From the NCBI GenBank assembly GCA_025093985.1, contig JACAAK010000001.1, forward strand, positions 2,294,001 to 2,358,000: a DNA stretch of 64,000 nucleotides. The letters are read 5' to 3'. Both the position numbers and the translations under genes were made by a program. The notes beneath the pieces are model-generated. The model was not told the DNA's origin and did not search any database. It worked only from the letters and a program-made list of their open reading frames with translations. This stretch comes from Calvatia gigantea (lineage: Eukaryota > Basidiomycota > Agaricomycetes > Agaricales > Lycoperdaceae). Of this stretch, positions 13,201 to 21,830 are shown in pieces; the first letter of the stretch is position 1, and each line of letters opens with the position of its first letter.

Positions 13201-14590
13201 CACGGTGCTGCCCTGTGTAATTCCCAGGTGTGAGCCCACTGTGGAAGGGGTGAGCGCTATCGGGATTTATTACCTCGACCATAAGCGCGCGGGCGTGGAT
13301 GTTGCAACTCAGTCGGACATTGGCAGCTGCAGCGGTATCAATAAATACTCGAGATAAGTTCTTTGCCGTTGTCCCGAGGTCGCAAGAAAGATGGCTAGCC
13401 AAAGGATGACATGAGAAAACATGTTCGCTTTACTCGGAAAGAGCCTGGCATTCTTCTTCCCGGTGAGATTTAGTTGAACGCAATGAACCTGTTGGAGCGT
13501 TGAAGACTGACATCTCCGACCGGTGACCCACCCGACGAGGGGTTGGTGATACGAGCACACGGCCGCTAATGTTCTCTCCCGGTGTTTAGTGGGTTCCATT
13601 GACACACCGGGAATGATGCTGTGAGGGTATCACATACGCACCGAAGATCGTCTCTCCGCAGCGTGGGCTCTGGCCACGATACGGGGGCAGTATGCCTCGA
13701 GAGAGAAAATCTGTTCTGACCATCATTGGATCCAAGATATATCGTGTACATCCGTTCGGCCATTATGAACAGAAGTCACCGAAGGACATGGGAAATGTGA
13801 TTGCTGCGTAGTCCAGAGTAACTGACTTCCCTGTACGGGAACGACGGTGGATTTTACTGTCTTGCATGTGGTGGGAGTTGTATGACATGCGAATGGTCAC
13901 AGCCTGCAGGAGATTCCATCCGCATGTAGAGCATTATCCACTGAGATCTGCCGAGATGGGTAAAGACTGAGAGGATCTTACGAACATAATAAAATCCCGG
14001 TTGGAGCCGCAACGTCGAGGTTACTTCCTTCGCTCGAAGACACAAGGCATTTTTTAGTGTGGGATACCGATATCGATCAAACTGGCTGGGTTCCAAAGGG
14101 AGTCAGACCAATAGTCTAATGAAGTCCATAGTGAAGATGGGTATCCCTGGCCCAATATTGATAGCGACGAATCGTGTCAGATTAAGGGTGGTCATGGACC
14201 GGTCCGGATGGTCCACAATCTTTTATAAGCCATGGGGTGGAAAAGTGGATTGGGTGGATAAAAAGTCACAGAAAGTGTTAATGGAGTTAGACAGAATCAC
14301 GGTAACTTCACAGCACCACACAGAAAAATGAGATGCTTTCAAGGTGCAAGACTACCAATTGGATTTCGGGACACATTGGTCCACCAAGAGACCGAAAAAA
14401 ACAGCAGATTCATCAAAACCGTGCAAGTCCTGATCGATTGTGCATCCTGAACAAGCAGTTGGGTTGTTGTCAAGATTATGTATCACGGACACAAGGGAAG
14501 GGGTGGAAAAATCTATATCCACCGAAGCTAACAAATGCGGGTGGTGCTTTGAGCGGGCATTTGCATGGCGAGTGGAATTCTCGTGGGCAT
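10207..14590. other. 4.4-kb gene-poor interval with unrecognised coding-like fragments
   Basis: No gene in this stretch could be named on either strand. Three plus-strand pieces near its left end look coding by composition and are listed separately (10438-11202). An open frame at 11919-12266 encodes 115 residues with no motif I know. Shorter frames occur at 12294-12569, 14059-14331 and on minus at 13309-13605. I saw no terminal inverted repeats, target-site duplications, poly-A tail, reverse transcriptase or transposase motifs, so a transposon origin cannot be claimed. Decayed genes or a lineage-specific gene are equally possible. Confidence 0.4.
10438..11202 (+). pseudogene. Coding-like fragments of an unrecognised protein, possibly a decayed gene
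   Basis: Three adjacent open segments have natural-looking protein composition but do not join cleanly. The first (10438-10638) includes DPPDQLYSVLPALVPAAFEL and EIHPWIEGTSDGLRALIHLP. The second (about 10740-10923, no ATG, preceded by TTTTTTAG) includes YLDFGADFNSWLHVERLGYP and HLLEGVTEVIDGYRRLGQLK. The third (10924-11202) starts MSSLSRVLATAGFWGICGQL. The second ends in TGA overlapping the ATG of the third, in another frame. This could be a real multi-exon gene that I could not splice, or a pseudogene. I do not recognise the family. Confidence 0.3.
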
Positions 14591-14935
14591 TTAAAAATCG
14601 GAGATGCGGCCTTTAAAGCTCCAATCCCCATCGTCCTTCCCCCATCGTCCAACAGGCTCGTGTTTGGGTCCTCCATGCTCCCCTGTTTTTGGGTTGACGT
14701 CACCCTCAAATTCTGGTTGGAGTGGTTTGCGGGCGTCCGGATGCAGTTGGGTTTCTGGATTGGAGTCGGCGGGTTGAGTAAGAGGCGCCTGTGCCTTGCG
14801 GAGGAGTTCCTCAAACTCGCGCTGTTGCTCCCGGGGAAGCGAAGGGGGTGCAGGACGATTTAAGTTGACCATGGTGCGGTAGTGGCATGGCAGACGCAAG
14901 GTAGTGGTGAGACGTCTAGCGAGGACGAAGGGCAT
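14591..14935 (-). CDS. SDHAF4: SDH assembly factor 4 (DUF1674), mitochondrial
   Basis: SDHAF4 (yeast Sdh8) binds flavinylated Sdh1 in the mitochondrial matrix, limits its auto-oxidation and helps form the Sdh1-Sdh2 dimer of complex II. The 114-residue single-exon frame begins MPFVLARRLTTTLRLPCHYR, basic and free of acidic residues like a presequence. A charged spacer, REQQREFEELLRKAQAP, follows. It ends with the family signature EFEGDVNPKTGEHGGPKHEP, then DWSFKGRISDF at the stop. The size fits the family. The N-terminus could also start at the internal Met 22. It is divergent from the Zn2Cys6 regulator gene by about 230 bases. Confidence 0.92.
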   Translation of the reverse strand: MPFVLARRLTTTLRLPCHYRTMVNLNRPAPPSLPREQQREFEELLRKAQAPLTQPADSNPETQLHPDARKPLQPEFEGDVNPKTGEHGGPKHEPVGRWGKDDGDWSFKGRISDF

Positions 14936-15165
14936 AAGTAAGGTAGGTGGTGGGGAGGACTAGTATGTAAATTACACCCTGACTTGCTGACTTGGAGGAT
15001 GCGGATCAATGATTACCTAATGCACGTGGCGTTGGGTAACTGCGTGAATGTGAGTTTGAGTGACTACAACGGCACAATCTCAGGCCTTGGGCGGCGGGTC
15101 ACCCTGCTGGCCCAGCTCTCTGTCCGTTTACTTCCTCCCACCACTCTCTCACACTGAGTCTATTC

Positions 15166-18100
15166 ATGCAGAACCCCCGGAATCCAATAGTTCTGCCAAC
15201 TCCCATCGCCATCCCTTCAGCTCCTATTTTACCTTTCCCAAGTAATATTAATGAGCTTCCAGAGCAGATCCCTGATGAGCCTCCAAACAAAAAGCGCAAG
15301 AAGGAAAGGGCCTGCGATTACTGCAGACGTCGTAAAATAAAATGCGACGGTCCTTGGCGGCAAGACCAGATTTGCACCAACTGTGTAAACGGCCACAGAC
15401 GTTGCACATATCTGTGAGTCTTCTCGGTGTCAAGCCTGGAGACTCAAACCGAACTTACATCGCTTCATCAGTGAGTCATCCAAACCTCGTTGCCCCCCGA
15501 AAGCGTATGTGTCTACTTGGCGTGGACTGGTGCTCCCTGACACCGTAACTCTTTAGCTATGTGACCGCCCTCGAGGATAAAATGGAACGGCTGGAAGGTG
15601 TCATCAAACAGGTATGTTGGCAATCACCATGCGACTACCTTTTATTGGCTTCCCTTTGTCTTTTTATATTTGTGTCACCTTTACCGCCATGGTGGCTGAT
15701 TGTCACATCTCTCAGCTTTATCCAAACACAAGTTTTGCTGAAGAGCTGGGTCCTGCTGTTGTGCGCGGCTCCTGGAAGAATGCCGGAATTGATGGTCCCA
15801 GCCAACCCTCGAATCCGTCTATTCCTCAACCTTCGAGCAGCAGTAACTCACCCCCTCTTTCTCTCCTTACCACTCCCAAGATGAGGTCAACTTCTGCTAG
15901 AGATCTGGATCCTCTAAAGCTCTCAATCAATCGGACAACTCATCTTATGTTCGCGCCTCCACGACGACGACATTCTCAACGGTCGAATGCTTCAATCTCA
16001 ATATCCTCCTCCGAAGATTCATCCAATGAATCGTCGGAAGAAACCATTGAAACGGGACCGGGAGGGCGCCACAGGTTAACTTTGAGTGCCATGGAAAATG
16101 CGACCATGGTACAAGCGGATAGCCGCATCAGATTTCATGGAAGGAGTTCGACTGCTAGCTTAGTGGAGGTCACGCGGAAATTCAAACACATGTGTATGCA
16201 AGAGAGAGCTTCTCCAGATACGCTGGAGAGTGACAAGGACGGCCACAGGACCATGGATAATACCAACTCTTCAGGCCATAAAAATTTTCAACTCCCGCGG
16301 TCTTCGAGCAAACCAGATAACGAGACACTCCGAGCATCCCGTCGTGTCCAGTTCTGGAGTACACCCAAAGTTCGTCCAAGTTATCCCTGGTGTTATTCGC
16401 TCACTGACATGTATTAAGTGGGAGTTCGAGCGGGAAAGTCATAATGTCGAAGTACCGCATTTGATTGCGGTGGTGCTCAACTATTTTCCTCCCGATGATA
16501 CCGCTAATCGCTTGTTCGACCTTTTTTTCGAGCACACCAATACCTATCTACCTCTCTTACATCGGCCAACTTTTGAAGGACACTGGCGCCAACGGTTACA
16601 CCACAGAAATATCTGGTTTGCAACGGTGTGTATAGTTATATTTGCTGTGGCAAGTCGTTGGTATGAGAGTGAAGAGGAACCAACGAGTAACTCATCTTCC
16701 AAAGAGGATTGGAAGGCAATCGGATGGAAGTGGTTCTTCATTGCTTTAGACGTGCATCACATCCGACACAGTCTGATATGCTCGGCGACACTTTTTGAGG
16801 TCCAGACGTTCATTGTACGCCTCGCCTACTCATGCTGTTCGTACGTGTGGTTTACAAATTCCATAGCTCATGGCCCTATTCTTACGTGGAACCACCTGCG
16901 GGCCCATCGGCTGGTTACTTATTTCAATCGGCATGAGGAAAGCTCAGGACTGCGGAGCTCACCGAAGAAAAGTTTACAAAGGCAAGCCGAACGCCGACGA
17001 TGAGCTATGGAAACGAGCGTTCTGGATCTTACTAGCCTTCGACCGAATTCTTGGTGCTAGCTTGGGAAGAGGTGTCATAGTTGGCGAAGAGGAGTGAGTA
17101 TTAGATTTCCTCAAGCATTGCTGGTTAATCAAATTGTTCAGTTATGATGTAGACTTACCGCTTGAGGTCGACGACGAGTACTGGGAAACTGGTAACCCGG
17201 AAACCAATTTCAAACAACCTCCAGATATTCCCTCCAAAATGTGTTGTTTTAACCAGTTCATCAAACTTACCCGTATCATAGCTTTTATAACGAAGACATT
17301 GGTAAGACACGGCCTTGATAATCCTAAATCCTCGATTGAATGTTTCAAAGTATCCAGTCGACAAAAATACAGTTTTTTATGGACTTCTCAAAGACCGCTG
17401 GACCGGGGAGGTCGTGGGACAGCTCAAATCAGCCATGGATGAGTGGGTGGAGAATATGCCGGCTCATCGTGCGTTAGTATCTTGGTTCATATGAAGGGTC
17501 TTTGTTAACCATGCTGCTAGTACGTTGGTCCGAGAACCTTGCTAACTTGGCCTTTGCCAAGCAATCTGCATCAATCTACACTCTTTACCACATGGTCCAG
17601 ATGACCATTTGGAGACAGTTTTGTATACGCAGCCCCACAACTATGCCTCCGTCAAGTGACCACAAGGGAATCGACTCCGCCGCCATGAGCCAATGCGCAA
17701 TATCGATAAAAGCCTGCGCGCGCATCCTAGATGTCGATATGCAGAACGGTTTATCCAATACCCCTAACATGCTCAATACTGCACTTGTGTGTGCAGGGAC
17801 TGTAGCGATGATGTTGTGGGAGTTGCAGAGGAGGATGATTGCTATTGGAAAAGGCAAGATGCAGATCCGAGCCTTCGAAATTGAAGATACGGGAATTTTT
17901 GTCCATGACCTCTTGGACTACGTCGATGTCTGCATGGGAGTGCTTGAATCAAAAAGGTCGAGGTGGGAGTGGGCGGAGGCAGTGTTGTGAGTGATTTACA
18001 GCTTAACTGTGATTCAATTCAAACAATCTCGGTGTAGGAACAAACTCAAAGACGCTCTCCCTTCCGACAGGGATGAAGTCTTTGAAAAATTGGACATTCC

Positions 18101-19046
18101 TATGCCTTCAATGGAAGGGATAGCCAACACGCTCACCGACGCTAATACGCAAAGTTTTACGTTTCACGGTTTCCAAGATGGGAAGGCTTCATCTACAGGC
18201 GAAGGCCCCCTCCGGGCGGGCGCCCCCGCAGCCACGCCTTCACGACCCGCTGAAGACGATTGTCCGATGCAGTTTACTGACCAATACGGTGACCGAAGGC
18301 CATCGAGTCAACGGGAGGGACACCACCAACAACCTATACTAGATCAGGCTCAACCGAACCGTCGTGTACCACATGTCTCATACCTCCAAGCCACGAGACC
18401 GCAGCCCTCTGTGGTATCAGCGATCAGTTACCAAGAACCTACCAGGCATGGTCCGCTCAATGCGCATGAGAGACGAGATCCTGCTCCTCAGGCCCTCGAC
18501 CTCCAATTCGTCCCTCATATTTTCCCAGAGACAGCCTCGAGATTTCACCATCGTCGATCGTTTGATCGCCAATTATCTCCCAGCCGTCCTCACACCTCCC
18601 ATCCGCGTGGATCAGGGAGTCCGCCTGTGCAAGAATCCGAGATTTTTTTGCAAAGCGAAAATAATACTTTGCGGGATGGCCCTCGTGGTGACCCCCTCCT
18701 TCCCACGATGCCAGGTCCCACCACGATGCTGCAGCCCACTCACCATCATTCTAGAGTACGCACTACATCCCTGGTAAACACTCCTTTCCCATCAGCACCG
18801 ATAGGCGAGAAAATCCCCTCTGTCAGCAATTTCCTACGCAGAACTTCATTTCCCAACCTCCAACGGCTGAGGAAAGGTCACCAAAGTCCTTTCTCTCCTA
18901 TTGCTCCCCAACATGGAGTTGCTTGGCCTCCCCAGGAGGATGCGGGCCTCCGCCTCTCGGCTCCTACTCACCGAGGCGCTTCGACTATCCAAGAACCAAT
19001 GTCGCAATCAGGTAGCCAACCATCCATGGCGAAATCCAGGTATTAG
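15166..19046 (+). CDS. Zn2Cys6 fungal transcription factor with fungal_trans domain
   Basis: A nuclear regulator of the Gal4 type. The binuclear zinc cluster is ACDYCRRRKIKC, then a nine-residue loop, CTNC and RRC (exon 1, about 15310-15415), preceded by a basic NKKRKKER run. A 33-base exon (about 15471-15503) supplies the linker ESSKPRCPPKA. The next exon gives YVTALEDKMERLEGVIKQ, a dimerisation coiled coil. A Ser-rich region (15730-16370) leads to the regulatory domain: HLIAVVLNYFPPDDTANRLF, HTNTYLPLLHRPTFEGHWRQ, IRKAQDCGAHRRK-like residues, then FWILLAFDRILGASLGRG and VDLPLEVDDEYWE, typical of the PF04082 fold. The C-terminal 350 residues (17991-19046) are disordered and Pro/Ser/His-rich. 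The overall layout resembles basidiomycete XlnR-like regulators; the target pathway is unknown. Confidence 0.88.
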
Positions 19047-19550
19047 TGCTCCTTGCTCCTGCAAAGTGTATGTTGATGATCCGTGTAGGACAACAGACCG
19101 AGATGAAAGTATTGCGTGTTCCATTCCCCAGGGCGACCATCCCAAAATAAGCCGCTCAACGGAATTTCGATACTGGAATAAACTCCCCCTGCCTCCTCCA
19201 CCAAATCTCTCAGAAATGGACAACCCACACTATACTCAACACCGTTTCATACATGGGGGTCCTTTCCGTCATTAAATCCTTGTTTTTAAGATGCTACGTT
19301 CATTTTTGTTTTGCATATGCATCTTACCTTGTGTTGCCTCATTTTCACGCTTTTGGTCGCACAATTAGGTTTACCTTATGTAGCATAAGCTAATGGGTTT
19401 ATTGTCATGATACAAGTGAGCACTGGACACAAAAGCGATTATGATGTTGTAATTAGCAGTGCACTCTTGCAGGACTGGTAGGTCGTAGGTGAATGGCATC
19501 ACAGGTGATGGATGATGTGGTAATACATGAGGGGGTAAATCATAAACAGA
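19047..19550. other. Gap between convergent regulator and NSA2 genes
   Basis: 504 bases between the 3' ends of two convergent genes. T-rich runs near 19285-19340 would fit 3' UTR or polyadenylation sequence. No coding or repeat signal was seen. Confidence 0.4.
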
Positions 19551-20602
19551 TCATACCACTGCAGGAACGTCAGCATCTGCGAAGCTGAGCAGAGATAAGG
19601 GACATACGCAGAACCGCATTCACACAGCCGTCATTCTCAGGATTATTGGTGATTTGAGCATATTTCCCAAAGACGACCTTCCCTCCAGCGGTGACCATAC
19701 CAAGTTCGGAAACATTGACCTCAAGTACCGTTCCTTTGGTGAGGACGCCTAGCTGTGTGTACATCGGTGATTGTGGGTTCTTCTTAACGCCAAGAATTTG
19801 TAGCTGGAACGTTGCTTTGAGGTCGGCTGGGATTATTGTGAGTGGGAACCAGAAAACCGAAAGACTGGAGAGACACACGGTGTGTGACATTCGCCTTCTT
19901 GTATCGCAGTGCCATCGGACGAATGAACCGTTCCATCTTGACGGGCTTGCGGGTAAATCCTTCGCCAACAAAAGTCGCCTTGGTCACCATGCGTTTCCAT
20001 GATTTACCCTTGCTCTTTCCAGTTTTGACCACCTTAAACATCTCATCCTCCGCAATCCCACGGACTTTAGGAAGTGGGACAGCGTACTTGGCAGCCTTGT
20101 CTTTACGCCTCTGTTTGATCGCTGTCGACAGTGCTTTTGCATCTTTCTGGCCTTCGCGATCGAGGAGATAGGTGGGCAAAGCGCCATCTGGAACCGTTCC
20201 AGAATCGGCTTGTTTGATATTGCGCTCGTCGTGAGCTTTGAGTGTCTTTTTCATCTGAACCTTTTCTCTATGTCTCCTAGCATGTAGAAGTTTGGCCTTC
20301 AAACCAAAAGTCTTCTGTGCAACAGCAGAGGATTTGTGGACTGCACGGGCTTCACGTTTCCGCCTGCAATAAAAGTGAATCCTCCTGAATGACGAGATAC
20401 CCAGCACGAGACACACTTTCGCTCATAATAATCCAACCGCCGTCCATGTCGTCTAACGTGCTCCTCGATGTACTCATTCTAGATCATATTTAGAAGTTGA
20501 TTGAAATACCAGTTCTGCACCAAAAGTACCTGCGGCTACAAGGGTAAAAATTCGATTCAATTTCACATCGGTGGAAAATTCAACAAAATCAAAACATACC
20601 AT
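19551..20602 (-). CDS. NSA2: NSA2, 60S ribosome biogenesis factor
   Basis: Nsa2 is a nucle(ol)ar factor bound to pre-60S particles and needed for 27S rRNA processing. The main exon (ends at 20363) reads [57 protein letters not shown] and [20 protein letters not shown], then [17 protein letters not shown]. After an intron come [17 protein letters not shown] and [20 protein letters not shown]. The invariant N-terminus [20 protein letters not shown] is recovered only if ATG (20600-20602) is directly followed by an intron (20536-20599), a 6-base exon CCGCAG (20530-20535), another intron (20479-20529) and the exon from 20478. At the C-terminus an intron (19559-19607) leaves an 8-base coding end, giving the conserved NAVLLV. 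The gene shares a 157-base upstream region with YIP1. Confidence 0.93.
20530..20535 (-). other. NSA2: 6-base coding exon of NSA2 (CCGCAG, Pro-Gln)
   Basis: It is flanked on the coding strand by TTGTAG upstream and GTACTT downstream, both usable splice signals. It sits in phase 0 between the ATG exon and the exon starting AATGAG. It supplies residues 2-3 of the family-invariant MPQNEYIE. Confidence 0.75.
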
Positions 20603-20759
20603 TGCTGCTGAACAAGATTTCTGGTTGACAATCCCAACTTTCCAAGAACCAAGGTCTCAGAGAAGGAAATGTAAAAACCACGTGACCTGTTATATAATCC
20701 TCAGTCGACCTCGACGTGTTTCGCGTCCGCAAATGGCCAACGTCCGGACAACGTAGACG
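20603..20759. promoter_or_regulatory. Bidirectional promoter between NSA2 and YIP1
   Basis: Only 157 bases separate the two divergent start codons. Both 5' UTRs and any shared promoter must lie here. A TATA-like TTATATAATCC stretch occurs at about 20690-20700 and could serve the plus strand (YIP1). The function is inferred from position. Confidence 0.4.
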
Positions 20760-21697
20760 ATGTGGCAAGACAACACCAATCCTTACAGTGCTCCTTCGGC
20801 TCCAAATACGTACTATCAAGCCCCCGTGCAGGAATCTCTCCAATTTTATGCGCCGAGCTGCAGGCGTCGATCCTAATGCATTCTATCCCGGTTCACGTCC
20901 TAGCCTGGACGGACAGGTGGCCCAAGGGAACATTGCCCAGGGAGGTGCTTACGGTGGTTCTATTCAGTCACCCGGAGGTTGGTGGACAGCGTTTGGGGCC
21001 GGTGGGTTCGAAGGCGAACCTCCACTCCTTGAAGGTGTGTCCGCCTCCTCCACGTTGGTAGATCCTTTGGCTCATCATCCCCACCAATTGTAGAACTTGG
21101 AATCAACTTCTCACACATACGTGCCAAATCGATGACCGTGCTTAATCCACTCCGACATGTGGACGAGCGTATTATGGACGACGCAGACCTAGCCGGTCCC
21201 ATCATTTTCTTCTTCTGTTTCGGGATTTTTCTCCTGTTTGTAAGTATTTCATGAGCGAACTTCGGTTTCTTGTCTTAATTGTCGTGATAGTCCGGAAAAC
21301 CTAATTTCGGTTACATTTACGGCGTTGGCCTTTTTGGATCAGCCTCTATGTATACCCTCTTGAATCTAATGTCGGACCATGGTATCGACGCATACCGGGT
21401 AGCTTCGGTGCTTGGATATTGTCTACTTCCAATGGTCGGCGTTGGTGCTATCAGCGTTATGATACACCTTGAGTAGGGCCTTGATTCTTCCTTGTTTCAA
21501 CAGCTAACAAATCTATCAACAGTGGCACGTTTGGATACCTATTATCGTTGATATCCATTCTCTGGTGTACCTATGCTGCATCCGGTATTTTCGTCGCTGT
21601 TCTCCGGATGTCCAACCAACGACTGCTTGTTGCATATCCTTGTGGCTTACTCTATGGATGTTTTGCTCTTCTCAGTGTCTTCAGCGGAACGAAGTGA
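20760..21697 (+). CDS. YIP1: YIP1-family Rab-interacting membrane protein (frame break near N-terminus)
   Basis: Yip1/YIPF5 is a multi-pass ER-Golgi protein that binds prenylated Rab GTPases (Ypt1, Ypt31) and supports COPII vesicle formation. It begins MWQDNTNPYSAPSAPNTYYQ with the soluble N-terminus reading on to SLQFYAPS. The natural continuation AGVDPNAFYPGSRPSLDGQV is in the +1 frame, so one extra base lies around 20856-20862. Translation from ATG 20848 would avoid it but lose the N-terminus. After an intron come ELGINFSHIRAKSMTVLNPL, then VDERIMDDADLAGPIIFFF, both family signatures. Membrane helices follow (GYIYGVGLFGSASMYTLLNL, SVLGYCLLPMVGVGAISVMI, GTFGYLLSLISILWCTYAA, LLVAYPCGLLYGCFALLSVF). 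It ends SGTK at 21697, convergent with CSF1. Confidence 0.88.
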
Positions 21698-21830
21698 TTG
21701 CTATGTACCCGACTTTATTCATCCACCTAATGGTATATCATGGACTTGGAGTAATATACAATGCAGCAATTGTATGGGTGGGCCAGACATCTGAGGCAAT
21801 AAGTACCCGAGAAATTGAAAGTTCAGTAAA

